The notes: generated by a model not told the origin, from the sequence alone. Positions 1 through 11,392 are shown, counted from the first letter of the stretch. The stretch is 64,000 bases of DNA from Trichomonas vaginalis G3 (GCF_026262505.1 NC_067205.1:18031684-18095683); one strand, 5' to 3'. Translations and numbers: made by a program.

Positions 1-321
1 AATTTTGATTAAATGCTTTAAAGATTCAAATGTATCATCTGAAGGTGAACCTGAACGGTTGATATAAATTAACACATGTGAATGGGGGGAAGTGTTAGCA
101 ATAATGATAATTTTTTTAATATCGTTAATGTTTTACCTTTATTTTGTTTACCAATTGCTGCAGTGATTGAATTTAAGTAACATTCAGAATATGGAATTTC
201 ATTATTTTTCCTTATATAGAGCATTTCTATTATCACTCAATGCTTCATTAATCATATCATCTACGTATGTATTATATACTCCTGCTAATTCTTCATAAGG
301 GGTGGATGAATTTAAATCCAT
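1..321 (-). pseudogene. Polinton packaging-ATPase-like gene, 5' part
   Basis: Read on the minus strand from an ATG at 321, the N-terminal part contains a P-loop-like segment (AIGKQNKGKT) preceded by a short hydrophobic stretch, as in FtsK/HerA-type packaging ATPases of Polintons. The gene runs off the left end, so the Walker B and later motifs cannot be seen. It lies directly downstream of the capsid-like gene on the same strand, a common neighbourhood in this family. It is probably broken. The assignment rests on one motif plus context. Confidence 0.4.
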
Positions 322-345
322 TTAATCAAAAATAAATTTATAATT

Positions 346-1976
346 TTAAACATTTCTATTCATCAATATTTCATCATATGAACTTCTATACTGTGGTGGT
401 GTACCTGTTGGATGATATTTCAAACCTTCGTCCGGTGTCCATGTCCAATATGTAGTCCTAGTAAACCAAACCTGAGGAGGATTTGTCACCTTTGAACAGT
501 AAGTGTCATTTTCACCCTGAATGATTGGATAAGCTTTCACTTGTACTGTAACTTGTGAGTTGAAAGTTTCTAATCCATCAAAGAATATACCCGCTCCATT
601 ACGTTGAACTGGAATAGTGCATAAGAATGAAGTTTGGTCTTTCCATGTTCTAGCTGATGGCGTGCCATCATCTGCATTCAGTGGTCTAGTTAATGAGTCC
701 TCGTATTCTTCCGTGCATTCATTCACTCCATCTAAATCAGAAGCTTGAAGCATACGTGTAAAGAATATGTCGCCCACTGTGGTCATCGCTTGATCGGGGA
801 AGTTTCTGGAATCTATAGTGACCTGAAGACTCGAAGCATTGGATTTTCTAAAACTGTTCTTTGCATTGCATTCTTCGGAAATGTTAACACAACATCTGTA
901 ACATTATGAAGAGCGTATGAGAAATCCGAGCTAATACCTTCAGGAGTGATGCAACCTCCATTTAGTGAACGAACGTCAATATGTTGAGCTGGAATCATGA
1001 ATGGATCTTCCTTACTAAATAAACGTGGTATTGCTTTAACTGATTCTTCAATTAAACCGTATCCTGGTGTAATGCATTTATCCTCTAAAACTTCCATCTT
1101 TGTGCATGAAATAATAACTTATCAACTGTTGCCTCAGCAATGTAGCGGCTAAGCTTGTAATTAATTTGGCAGGAAGTCCGATTTGTTGGAATTTGCGATC
1201 ATTTATAAACATGATTCATAATTTTTCATAATTTTCATCAGTTATCTTTTCATAAACGTAATTTTGTAAATCAGCAACTCTTAACGGTCAACCTGACAAA
1301 ATACTAAAGTATCCCTGAAAACATAATATTTAAGAATGATATCACCAAATGATTTAGGATAATCATCGAACGCCTGAAATGCTAACAAATCATTTACCGG
1401 AATAATCATATCAAAAGTGATATCAACTTCTTCATTTGCTCTCTTGAAAACTTCTGAAGGGTCAATATATTTACCACATACTGAGTTATCATATTTTGAA
1501 CATTATTATATAACGAATGAACAAAACTTTTTAACTTTCCTTTCTGATTTCGGTTTATATGTTGCAAATGCAAAAGATTCACGGCGCAATCCATCTGAAG
1601 ATAACCGGCATCACTCTTTCGGTTTCTACTTCTAATTGTTTAAAGCTTTGATTAGATGATTTGTAACCAACGAATAAACGCATGCATTTAAAAGCGACAT
1701 CACATGTGAAAGCTTTATTTGAAACAAGAGTTGCTTTAACTTTGCGTTTAATATATGTGTCACCTAATTGGTTCACATCATGAGCTGGATTTGTAATTCT
1801 TAAATGAGTTTGTTTATCATCAAAATGTGGAGCATCAGAGTCATAGCATGAACTTTCAAGTTCTCTATAATATCTTCTACCGTCATTCTTTGCGAATATT
1901 TCATTTATCTTTTCGAATGAATGAACACATTTCCATTAATCGGTTTAGTGTTTGGCACTAAATAGTTAGTCGTCAT
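346..1976 (-). pseudogene. Probable Polinton major capsid protein gene (fossil)
   Basis: About 1.6 kb of minus-strand coding-like sequence begins with MTTNYLVPN at 1976 and ends near 346. The length (roughly 540 codons) and the position next to the ATPase fit the major capsid gene of trichomonad Polintons, where a double jelly-roll protein is expected. Several open segments survive, the two largest at 346-786 and 813-1097, and there are several breaks in all. I cannot confirm the jelly-roll fold by eye, so the identity comes from size, order and context. An alternative is another large virion protein of the same element. Confidence 0.45.
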
Positions 1977-2045
1977 TTATTAATAAATAAAAATCAAAAT
2001 TAAAAGATGGAAATGAATTTTTATTTTAATGAATAATAATCAACT

Positions 2046-2254
2046 ATGGCTGCAGGAATATTTAAGAAACTGTGGGATAGAGTAAAAAGAGGAGCGAGTA
2101 AAGTTTGGGAAACATTGAAGAAGGAGCAAATTGGATATTTAAGAATAAAGAAGCAATTAGTGACGTAGCTGAATCAATAACACCAAAAGCTGCCCCAATA
2201 AGAGAAATTTTAAATAAAGGAGAAAAAGTTTATAAAGACTACAACCGATACTAA
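2046..2254 (+). pseudogene. Small Polinton protein with MAAG N-terminus, copy 1
   Basis: The plus-strand reading starts MAAGIFKKLWDRVKRGASK, a short amphipathic helix of basic and aromatic residues. A sister sequence with the same beginning lies on the opposite strand at 2279-2513, so the two are arranged tail to tail. Short amphipathic N-termini of this kind occur in small virion or membrane-active proteins of Polintons and adenovirus-like elements, but that role is inference. The copy is broken. Confidence 0.35.
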
Positions 2255-2278
2255 GATAAAAATAATATTTATTTTCCA

Positions 2279-2513
2279 CTATCTACCCCCTATTTTATTA
2301 AGTATTCCTTCAGCTATTCCACCAATTGCGTTACCTGCTTGTGCTCCATCGCCGGATTACCTGCTTTAGTACCTAATACTCCACCTATGATAGTTCCTGC
2401 CGTTTTCGCTACTGGTGCCAAAAAGTTTGCAACAGGTTTAATATCTTTTGATGAACCCAACCTGCAGCTTTCTTAATTCCATCCCATAATTTTTTAAAGA
2501 ATCCTGCCGCCAT
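2279..2513 (-). pseudogene. Small Polinton glycine-rich protein, copy 2
   Basis: It begins MAAGFFKKLWDGIKKAAG on the minus strand, matching the N-terminus of the convergent gene at 2046. The C-terminal half is rich in Gly and Ala with spaced small residues (TIIGGVLGTKAG, NAIGGIAEGIL), resembling a glycine-zipper membrane helix. It is broken, with about two breaks. It could be a minor virion protein; this is inferred from context only. Confidence 0.35.
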
Positions 2514-2601
2514 TTCTGATTTAATATTAATTAAAAAATATATTTCATCACTTATATTCTAATTTTTATTTAATGATAAATGAAACCGATTTTAAAAATA
2601 A

Positions 2602-2948
2602 ATGAAAACAGAGGAGGAAGAAATAAATGAGAGTGAAAATGTTCAACAAAAAATAAACGTTGTTAAACCAATTACTGAAATAAAATTTTTTCATCTGTTG
2701 AAGAATTTAATGACTATTATGCCAATAATAAAAAATTATTTGAAGAATTGACAACATGTAAATTGAATAAAATGTTTAAAGTTGATGGATTCAAAATTTC
2801 AAAAATAAAAGGAGTGGTTAGTTTGAAATCTATTCCTCAATCAAGAATCACCTCATTAATGAAAATTGATGATTTAACAAAAAGAATAGAAGAGATTGAA
2901 GAAAGAATGAATCAAATAATTGATTTCATAAATTCAAATAATCATTAG
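2602..2948 (+). pseudogene. Small Polinton ORF with C-terminal coiled coil
   Basis: The plus-strand reading from an ATG at 2602 opens with an acidic stretch (MKTEEEEINESENVQQK). It closes with a clear short coiled coil (LTKRIEEIEERMNQIIDFI) at the stop at 2948. The C-terminal 66 residues form one open segment; the gene shows about one break. It is separated by only a few bases from the convergent ORF ending at 2953. No family recognised. Confidence 0.35.
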
Positions 2949-2952
2949 TTTC

Positions 2953-3423
2953 TTAAAGTTCAATGTTGAACTCATCAAATTCATCTTCATCATCATTATC
3001 TTTAGCGAGTTTAATTACTCTTTCAACTCTATCTTTTGATAGTCTTGCGTTTAATTTTTTCTGAAGTTTTTCGTTACCAAGTTCTAAAATTTTACATGGA
3101 TGATATTTAAACCTGTTAAATTCTTTTTCCTCAGTTTTAATCATTAATCTACAAAGAACTTTAGTGAAGTGGTTTTGTTGTTTAAACCACTTATCCTTAA
3201 TATTTGTTATAAATTCAATATCCGGAATTAATTCCCAAATTTTTGAATTTTCGATTAATTTACCATCAAATGCAAAAGCAATAGGTTTAATATTAAACTT
3301 ACCTTTATAAAATAAACTTTGTATGTAATCATCAAAATAAACGTCTACTTGTTTAACATGGGTGAGAATTGGTGAAAGTTTATTCATTAATTGATTCACA
3401 GTCATGAATTTTGATTCACTCAT
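2953..3423 (-). CDS. Unknown 156-residue Polinton-associated protein
   Basis: An intact-looking minus-strand ORF of 156 residues. The N-terminal two thirds alternate hydrophobic and charged residues and look globular (QVDVYFDDYIQSLFYKG, KPIAFAFDGKLIENSKIW). The C-terminal third is basic, then strongly acidic (DNDDEDEFDEF). It lies in the same block as the broken virion-type genes and runs in the capsid direction. I recognise no domain; trichomonad Polintons carry several such unassigned proteins. A 42-residue ORF lies just upstream on the same strand. Confidence 0.5.
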   Translation of the reverse strand: MSESKFMTVNQLMNKLSPILTHVKQVDVYFDDYIQSLFYKGKFNIKPIAFAFDGKLIENSKIWELIPDIEFITNIKDKWFKQQNHFTKVLCRLMIKTEEKEFNRFKYHPCKILELGNEKLQKKLNARLSKDRVERVIKLAKDNDDEDEFDEFNIEL

Positions 3424-3433
3424 TTCTTACGAA

Positions 3434-3562
3434 TTAAAAAAATAAATTATTCAAAAATGTAAGAAGTTTATTTTTTAAAGTTTCTTTTACTCGTTTATGA
3501 CTCCATTGATTCCATTCAGGATTTAAACAATGTTTAATTAATCGCGGAATATCTGACATCAT
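3434..3562 (-). CDS. Small 42-residue ORF upstream of the 156-residue gene
   Basis: The minus-strand ORF begins with two ATGs and reads MMSDIPRLIKHCLNPEWNQW, followed by a basic tail. Composition (two Trp, Cys, His, several Lys/Arg) is protein-like rather than AT-driven, and it ends 11 bases before the next ORF on the same strand. It could be a small DNA-binding or virion peptide. No family recognised, and it could be chance. Confidence 0.25.
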   Translation of the reverse strand: MMSDIPRLIKHCLNPEWNQWSHKRVKETLKNKLLTFLNNLFF

Positions 3563-3920
3563 CTATATATAGCTTCTTTTATTTTTTATTACATTATGTA
3601 TGGGCTGAGTGTAAATGTCTTACAATTTTGAAAATTTTTTAAATCTTGATTTATTCAAAAACGTAAGAATAAAAACCGTAAGAATCATACATTTTTTACT
3701 TCATATGTCAAAAAAAATGATACAAAATCGTTCAATATTGTATGAATTCTTACGTTTACAAAAAAAGTCACAAAACCCATCATATCCACTACTATTCAAT
3801 CAAACGTATTATATGTATTCTGTTTAAGGTGCTATCATAACAACACATTAGATAACAATTGTTAAGGGAAAAAATTCTTATTATCTAGATAAATTCTAAT
3901 GGAAATAAAAATATTTGTTT
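3563..3920. other. AT-rich stretch, no gene seen
   Basis: A 70-codon open frame at 3615-3827 (plus) is biased to Phe/Ile/Asn/Lys/Leu as expected from AT-rich DNA and has no recognisable domain. No terminal repeat of the Polinton could be placed here. Confidence 0.5.
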
Positions 3921-4000
3921 TCCATCATATAAACCTCGATGTCACTTTTGCGGCCGAGCGGAGCGAGGCCGCAAAAGTGACATCGAGGTTTACATGGATG
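3921..4000. repeat. Perfect GC-rich hairpin
   Basis: Arms 3931-3955 and 3967-3991 are perfect 25-base reverse complements around an 11-base loop, and pairing continues with a few mismatches to about 3921/4000. The arm contains GTCACTTTTG, close to the GTCACTTTTT core at the ends of the nested elements at 20.3-24.8 kb. The GC content of the inner stem stands out in this AT-rich region. Confidence 0.85.
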
Positions 4001-4825
4001 GGTTCTATATATATACAGCTTGACCGGTAGAAAAGCGGATCGATTTTTATCAATAATTGGACATTCTATTTTTAATAAAATAAACATATATTTATATGGG
4101 AAATTAGGGAGATCTGAAACTCAAAAATTATTTTTGAATTTTAATATGATGAATGTAATTGTGATAATATATACATTACAAATAAAATATTAATTCGGAA
4201 CAACGATGAGATGTGATAAATTTGATTCTCTCAAAAATCGATTTTGGGGTTTTAATATTAATTTGTATCTTATATGCATATAGGATATATAATAATTTTA
4301 AAACATCAAAAAGTGACAATTTGCGGTTAGAAAAAGTCATCAAAACACTTTTTAATGATTTGATTTAACATATGCATAGACCATCTCTTTGATATTTAAC
4401 TTCAATTTCCCGAAATGAAAAGGATTTGAACAAAAACGATTATTTTACGATCATTTTTTGTAAATTTTTTTAAATTGAGAATGACATCTCTAAAATCATC
4501 TAAAAAATCCAAATATCAAATAAAATAATATCATTAAAATTCCTCTCAATTTAAAAATTTTTATAAATTGAGACTTTAATCTCTAAAATCTTCTAAAAAT
4601 CCATATATTGTTGCATGCTATGATCAGTCATGATGTAAACCTCTCAATTTTATTGTCGTGGGAAGTATCTCAATTCCTTCAAAAAAATTGAAAAACTATT
4701 TAATTTTAAAAATATAATACTTTTAATTAGTTAATTAATTGGAGATATTTTTTAAAAATCACTTTTGATAATACTTTTGAGAACTTTAATTAAAAAAATA
4801 TATTCAAAAATATCCAGGATATCAA
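4001..4825. other. AT-rich stretch, no gene seen
   Basis: No open frame of substance. The part up to about 4250 weakly resembles 5540-5900 (shared block order: ATGG then GGGTT, a TATATATA run, TATATGGGA), suggesting two decayed copies of one repeat. Confidence 0.4.
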
Positions 4826-4888
4826 GAGGGAATTGTTCCTTATGAGGTATATAGTTATGATGTATACCTCATAAGGAACAATTCCCTC
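4826..4888. repeat. Perfect hairpin, TTCCTTATGAGGTATA module
   Basis: Arms 4826-4851 and 4863-4888 are perfect 26-base reverse complements with an 11-base loop. The stem includes TTGTTCCTTATGAGGTATA, which also forms a hairpin inside the TIR element at 12111-12500. Confidence 0.9.
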
Positions 4889-5390
4889 CTTAAAATCGTA
4901 GACATTTTTATTCTTATTAATCAACCATTCAAAATCATATTCCTCTGAAAAGTTATTTATTAAAAATTTAGAATTTTAATAAATATAGAGTTTGAATTTC
5001 ATACAATACCTATATATTTTCAATAATGGAATTTGAAAACCATTCTCAAAAGTTCTCAGAAAACCTTTTTTCATTAATTTTAAGAAATCTGAGTATTAAA
5101 TTAAGTGATAAATTCGTTTGACACTACTTTAATTTTTAAATTCAAAAAATTATATGTGCTTCTTAAAATGACTCAAAAAAATTTTATTATAAAATAATAT
5201 ATAATATTAAAAATCCCACAACATTTTTTACTTTACATAATCGTACTTCCTCGATGATTAATTTCCACTCAATTTCTATCGTTGACCGAACTTAGCATGC
5301 AACAATATCACAAAAAATCACGATATTATTTTTATTCTCAATTTCAAAATTTTTTTTGTACTGACTTTCTTTTTGCCTAACAGCAAAGCA
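4889..5390. other. AT-rich stretch, no gene seen
   Basis: No coding signal, RNA gene or repeat border recognised. Confidence 0.5.
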
Positions 5391-5473
5391 GAAATTTGAA
5401 ACTTCGTTTCAAATTTCTCAATCTTGCATTCTGGGCACGTAAGTGCCCAGAATGCTAAAAGGCGCGTAGCGCC
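5391..5473. repeat. Three adjacent perfect hairpins
   Basis: Stems at 5391-5402/5406-5417 (12 bp), 5426-5438/5443-5455 (13 bp) and 5461-5465/5469-5473 (5 bp, GGCGC) follow each other with loops of 3-4 bases. They are perfect and GC-richer than their surroundings. Confidence 0.85.
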
Positions 5474-5600
5474 GTCTCTGAATATCAAATTTATTATAAT
5501 TATTAATTTATGAAATTTCAAATAAAATCGATCTGTTATAACACACTGGTGCATGACAGCCTTGTCCATTCATGGGTTATATATATACGGTCTAGGTGAA

Positions 5601-5762
5601 GACATTGCGGATCGAAGATCCGCAATGTCTGAACCCCCCAAATTTATATTAAAAAGTATGTTATTATATGGGAAAAATTCGAGATTTCGAACTCAAAATT
5701 TAGAATCGGGTTATTTTGGATTCTTTCGCTTTGGGAGGGCGCTTTGCGCCCTCCCAAAGCGA
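5601..5762. repeat. Two further perfect hairpins
   Basis: Stem 5601-5613/5617-5629 (13 bp, 3-base loop) and stem 5726-5742/5746-5762 (17 bp, GC-rich, 3-base loop). Between them lies sequence weakly similar to 4080-4140. Confidence 0.85.
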
Positions 5763-6606
5763 TAAAAGGTCGAAAATGCTTATCGAATAAAATCTTATAT
5801 CAGAAAAAATGACTTTGGATATGATAAATATCATTGTTATAATTGATACATATTATATTGCACATTATTTTGAAATTTTATTTTTTCAAAATTTTCAAAA
5901 TTTAATTTTGATTTATATCTAAATATTATATGATTTTAAGATAGCATCTCTCAATTTTATTAAAACGGTTTTTGGTTTCCCTCAAATATGTTAAAATTGA
6001 GAAAAACAAAACATTTTTAGGTGAAGCACTCTGAAGTTCTGAGCCAGACTTCAGATATCTCGATACAGTGAAGTATCCAAAATCATGTGCATTTGCCATA
6101 AATATTTATCGCTCGAATTTTGCAATTGAACTTTGCGTTCGATATTTGATTATACATACTTTCGAAATTGTAAGACCTAGCGACCACACACTAACACAAT
6201 CACTCAGCCGAATCAATTGATCCAATTCTCCATTATATTATTGGTTTATAATAAGAAAATTTGATAAAAAGTCAAAAAATAAGCGATATCAAAGATTACT
6301 TTATGGGTGTACTATTAATTGACCCTTTTCTGATTAATTGCGAATTACTGAAATGTATTTATTTGTTAGATTCTTATATAAATTTTAAAAATCTCTTTAT
6401 TTTCTTAAGTTCTACTTACAATTTGTAATCTTTTATTTCATAGATATATACTTTTAATAAAATAACAAAACTCAGTTTCATCATAACAGACTTGTCGATA
6501 AAAACATTTTGATTGCATATATTTTATTTCAAAATATGTGTATATTTATGGATTTAAATTCTAAATTATATCATTATTTAAAGAGAAAATTCGTTCTTGA
6601 TTTTTT
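5763..6606. other. AT-rich stretch, no gene seen
   Basis: No coding frame with a recognisable product and no clear repeat. Confidence 0.5.
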
Positions 6607-6724
6607 TTAAGGGTGCACCCGTATGTACGTTTATTTGAGAGGAGGAGGATTACCCTCTCAATTTTGAGGGATTCGTTAGTTTATTTTCTCGATGAATATG
6701 CAATAAAATTTGATTTTTACCTTA

Positions 6725-7420
6725 TCCTCAGAATATTACTATGATCAGATTACTCCTTATCAGATTACTCATCATCCTCAGACTACTCCTTAGACCCCTC
6801 CTCATCAGACTACTCCTCAGATCTTCCTCATAAGACTCCTCCTCAGATCTTCCTCCTGAGACTACTCTTCAGACTACTCCTTAGAGTCCTCCTCATCAGA
6901 CTAGTCCTGAGACTAGTCCTCAGACTACTCCTGAAACTACTCCTCAGATTATCCTCAGACTACTCCTCAAACTCCTCAGATTATCCTCAAACTCCTCAGA
7001 CTACTCCTCGGTCTAATCCTCAGACTCCTCCTCAGATTATCCTCAAACTCCTGGTCAGATTATCCTCAGACTCCTCCTCAGATTATCCTCAAACTCCTCC
7101 TCAGATTATCCTCAGACTCCTCCTCAGACTACTCCTCAAACTCCTCAGACTACTCCTCAAACTCCTCAGATTATCCTCAAACTCCTCAGACTACTCCTCA
7201 AACTCCTCAGATTATCCTCAAACTCCTCAGACTACTCCTCAAACTCCTCAAATTATCCTCAGACAACTCCTGAAACTACTCCTCAGATTATCCTCAAACT
7301 CCTCAGATTATCCTCAAACTCCTCAGACTACTCCTCAAACTCCTCAGATTATCATCAAACTCCTCAAACTACTCCTCGGTCTAATCCTCAGACTCCTCCT
7401 CAGATTATCCTCAGATTATC
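6725..7420 (+). repeat. CT-rich tandem repeat (CTCCTCAGA / TTATCCTCA)
   Basis: About 0.7 kb of imperfect short units such as ACTCCTCAGA, TTATCCTCA and ACTCCTCAAA. The plus strand has almost no G, a strong strand asymmetry. Longer superunits of about 30 bases recur in the middle. No protein role is apparent. Confidence 0.9.
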
Positions 7421-7515
7421 ACTTTACATATATATATATCGATAACTAAATAATTACTTATTATACTTTCTTTCTTTTTTTTAATTTTAAAATAATATTA
7501 ATATATCTTTCTATG

Positions 7516-7622
7516 TTTAATGATGAAAAGAGAAAGAGGAGTAAAAAGAGGAAAGAGAAAAGAAAGAGAGAGAAAAGAAAGAGAGAGAAAAAAAAAGAGA
7601 AAGAAAGAAAGGAAAAAAAAGG
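7516..7622 (+). repeat. Polypurine run
   Basis: About 105 bases almost entirely A and G (GAGAGAAAAGAAAGAGAGAG and similar) next to the pyrimidine-rich tandem repeat, but on the same strand. The open frame through it is low complexity only. Confidence 0.85.
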
Positions 7623-7653
7623 ACGGCGATAATTTTGTATTGTTTTGTTATTC

Positions 7654-7690
7654 GGCCGAATGGCGGCTACTTCGTACCCGCCATTCGGCC
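7654..7690. repeat. Perfect GC-rich hairpin
   Basis: Arms 7654-7666 and 7678-7690 (13 bp) are exact reverse complements with an 11-base loop. It lies inside the candidate TTAA element. Confidence 0.85.
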
Positions 7691-8626
7691 CAAAAAATGG
7701 CGTATTATTCTATTTTTAAACGGTCGTGGCGTAAAACCGTCGCATCCCTGAGTCAGGGATTAAGGGATTTTTGAATTTTAAGAATTTTTTTCGAATTTTT
7801 TCGAAAAAAAATATTTTCAGAACAGCCTTAACGGCTAAGATTTAGGAACAATGTTAAGTATCAAAAAGAAAGGAGGTCTGATATAGACAACATATATCGT
7901 TGAAGGTTGAAAAAATCTCTAATATTTGAGCCCAAAATTTCAAATTTTAATTTTTTGAAAAAAGAGGCCACCCGTATGTACGTCTATTTGAGAGGAGGAG
8001 GATTATATTTTTGAAAGGGTGAAACATTATGAATATGTTAATTATATAATAATATGTATTATTATAAAAAAGAAAAAATAAAGCACGTTAAAAATTTTCT
8101 TTCTTGATTTTTTACAAAATCTACTTAGAATTATGCAAAATATGACTAAATAATTATAAATTTCAAGTTAAATTTTAATTTTGATAAATAATTTAAATTT
8201 CAAAATATCAAGTTCAGTTCGACTATGTATGTAGTAATTCCTCAATAAAGTGCCAAAACCCTATTAAAATATATGAACATTTTCAACATTTTAATGTTTT
8301 TATTTAAAAATTTGTTGGAATATGAGCTTCAAACAATTATTATGTAAATAAAAATAATTAAATATATGTATTTATTCGTATTACAACCGTAGTAAGTCGA
8401 TTCTTCCTTTCTTCTACTGAGGTTTGAATTTGATTTCGAATTGTAAAGAGATTCAAAGGGAAAATACTAGCGGATAAAAACTACCTCCATGAAAGGGTCA
8501 TAATGGAGTCAAGTTGTATTTTTTGATATTTTTTGCTTTTCGAGCCTAAATAGGTAGCCAAGATAATGCCTAAAAATAAGGTTCTAAATTCTGAAGTTTA
8601 CATGATCCTCTCGTGTGCACCCTTAA

Positions 8627-11392
8627 GTCTCGACCAAATATTTTGAGTATTTCAGAAATATTTTTGCTTTTTTTTTCTTCAAAAATGTAATTTAATAGTA
8701 TATACGAAGCTTGAAAAAGTGATAAAATTACTATAAGGTTAAAATTGAACGAAGTACGTTAATGATGAAAATAATTTCAATGATTAACAGTAAAAAGGTA
8801 TATTATTATAGTGAATACAAAATCCAAAATACTCAATAAAAAGTTTTATGTAATTTATTAGAAACAATTATGTTTAAAGTTCAATTTCGGAATCCGATAG
8901 ATATAAACAAAATAAAGAATTTCATTCTAAAATATAATGGATTCTAGAAATTTACGTTCCAAAATTCGATTGTTTTGGCATTTTTAGAACCCTAAATTAT
9001 TGAATCTAAAACCTTCTGTTTAATAACCATTTTAACATCAGAACGGCTTGGATTTATCTACAAATTCGTTTTATATCATCATTAATTGAAAATGTAATAA
9101 ACAGTGTTACTTGAAAACATCAAGTATCTGCATTTAATCATGTCATTGTGTTTCTGTTAAAATCAAATTAATTAGAAGTGCATCAACTCTAACCATCATA
9201 TCTAAGCAAAGTTTGTTTCAACATTTAATATTCATCCATAGAGCACCTTAATAATGCAGTTGTACACATATATTGCCTCATAATTTTCTGGATCATTAGA
9301 TCAAATTTCATATAATACTTCAATATCTACCTGTTTATATATTGAATAATGCATATAAATAGATAGAAAAGGACAAGCACTAACTTTGATTATCGATATT
9401 TGATATTTCCTGAAAATAATATCCCTATATTAAGGAATAATAATTCTACAAAGTTTGATTATAATAATATATTTTCTCAGAATAGCACCCTGTGTAGATA
9501 AATATTGTTTATTATTTAGAATTTGGAATTATAAAAATTTATTTATGCATAAAAACATTTTCAACAAGTTCAAAATACTATATTAGCACTGTTGAGCGTT
9601 ATATTGTCAAAAACTTAATCAAATGACCAAGATAATTTATGGTAAATATACAATTTGCTCAGTAATTATTTTTTTGGAAAAATTCGACTTATATAATCCA
9701 TGTTGTGAAGAGTGTATGCCAAAATTATAGCCTCAATGCTTTTAACATTATAATGATAGATTTTAGCAATTGTGATGGATCTTATATGGTGTAAAGTGAA
9801 TATTATTGTAAATTATTTCTGGTTATGAACTGATAAAAGGAAAAAACTATTCATCCACTAAATTGAAATTCAAAAATTCAATTTCAAGGACTATTATTAA
9901 AGACTAGTAAACATAGTTTGATTCTGAAATCATTCTTTGCCTATAAAAAGTTCTTTCAAGAAGGTTTCTCTATGAAAGTTCACATTCCCATTCACAATAA
10001 AAATATTGCACTTTTCTAATTTGCCGTGTCAAATGTCAGGCGGGAGGCTATCAACTAATTAAAGATTATATAATGTTATTATATAATGAAATAAAAATAC
10101 GATAGAATGTCAGGCGAAAATGAGGGGAAAAGTGCGAAAAAGTGGCTTTTCAGTTTACAATTTTTAGTTGATACACCTCTAATTAATTCCATTTTATAGT
10201 CCTCCCAAAATCTCAGTAGTGAGGGCCCCTCAATATAAAATGTAAACCTCTGTGTATTGAATTGGGATTTGTAAACCTCACTACTCTAATTTTGATTGAG
10301 AGGGCAAGGCTCTGGACGCTTAATTTGAGGGCTTTTTTTTCTATGAGATTAAGAAAAGTTTTAAGTTGAAGATTTTTACTATCTATATACAAGACAAAGA
10401 ATAATAATAAATGGTTTTTTTGGAAAAAAGACGATAGGAATTATCAATTAAATCCAATTGATTTTGGGTCGAAATTAAGGAATACATACTAGCTTCCATG
10501 TAGTATCCTCTGTTCGAAATGAAATTTTGTAATTTGGAAAAAAATCCAAAATAAAATTTTGATTTGGAAGAATTTTGAGCTTTGTTACTAGAGATTCAGA
10601 TTTGTAGTCCCAAAACAATGTGACCATACAAATAATGGAAACATCCAGCAGGAAATGATTTGAATTTGATGGCGAATTAAGAAATTCTACTTGACCTTTT
10701 AACGCAAATGGAAAAGCATCCATTTTCTGCTAGTTTGGGTTTGCTTTTCGGCTTGTGAATTCATTTATCCATCATACCACGAAAATAATAAACGAGCATT
10801 TTTTGTTCAGAAAATTGAAATTGCATTGTTTCATCAGAATTGATGCAGTAACTAACTGTAATATATCAAAATTCATTAAAATGTCTTGATTTTGAGTTTC
10901 AAAATATTAATGATTAAAAATGTGACCCAAATTGCAAATTTTTAATAAAACCAAGCAATCCATGATGCATACTGTTATAAATCCATGAGAAAGACAGGAC
11001 TAACAAAATTAGATGTTTACATTTATTCAATATTCAAAATGTTTATTTTGAATTATCAATATAATTAAATCATATCGCATTTCATGCACGTTTTTTCTCT
11101 CAAAAAATTGAATTGCTATTCAACTGCGATTTTGAGATGACTATATTTCCAATGCATAATTATTAATTAAAAATATTTCAACACTATATGAAATTATTAT
11201 ATTCAGATACAATGGTTAAACTGAATATTCTTTTATAATTTTTTAGCATTACAGTTTTTACTGATGTATATTCCCTTTTGAAAAACACATCTATGTAAAA
11301 GCATTTTTATAAACGAAAGCCTTTATTCAACTCTTAACTGATTAAAATTGATCAAATTGACCAAAAATCAGTTAAATTCTGTATGGGATAAG
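8627..11392. other. Gene-poor AT-rich stretch
   Basis: No convincing gene. An 82-codon minus-strand frame at 10475-10723 has mixed composition but no recognisable domain or promoter. The motif TGTAAACCTC occurs twice near 10240-10280, as it does near 4630; its meaning is unclear. Confidence 0.5.

Larger units (their letters stand above)
1..3600. mobile_element. Polinton/Maverick remnant, left part outside window
   Basis: A cluster of small, mostly degraded genes on both strands matches the virion-gene block of trichomonad Polintons: a P-loop ATPase at the left edge, a long capsid-like gene beside it, two small glycine-rich proteins, and small accessory ORFs. The element is clearly broken (several breaks in the capsid-like gene, others nearby) and is cut by the window edge, so no terminal repeat is visible. 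The right limit near 3.6 kb is only where coding potential stops. Two small ORFs still look whole, which suggests moderate rather than great age. Family assignment is by gene content and order, not by a search. Confidence 0.6.
6607..8626. mobile_element. Candidate TTAA-bounded non-autonomous element
   Basis: TTAAGGGTGCAC at 6607-6618 is mirrored by GTGCACCCTTAA at 8615-8626. TTAA at both ends followed by GGGTGCAC inverted repeats would fit a piggyBac-type insertion with a TTAA target duplication. The inverted repeat is only 8 bp beyond TTAA and then diverges, so chance is possible. The 2-kb interior has no transposase; it holds a CT-rich tandem repeat, a polypurine run and a GC-rich hairpin. 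A 37-base direct repeat (6616-6652 and 7969-8005, one mismatch) begins in the left inverted repeat. Confidence 0.3.

Noticed and set aside
3615-3827. 70-codon plus-strand frame at the edge of the Polinton remnant
   Set aside because: AT-driven composition, no domain, no Initiator recognised.
7520-7774. 84-codon frame rich in Lys, Arg and Glu
   Set aside because: It is the translation of a polypurine run followed by a hairpin, not a protein-like sequence.
10475-10723. 82-codon minus-strand frame
   Set aside because: Mixed composition but no recognisable domain, promoter motif or neighbouring gene; could be chance in 2.7 kb of AT-rich DNA.
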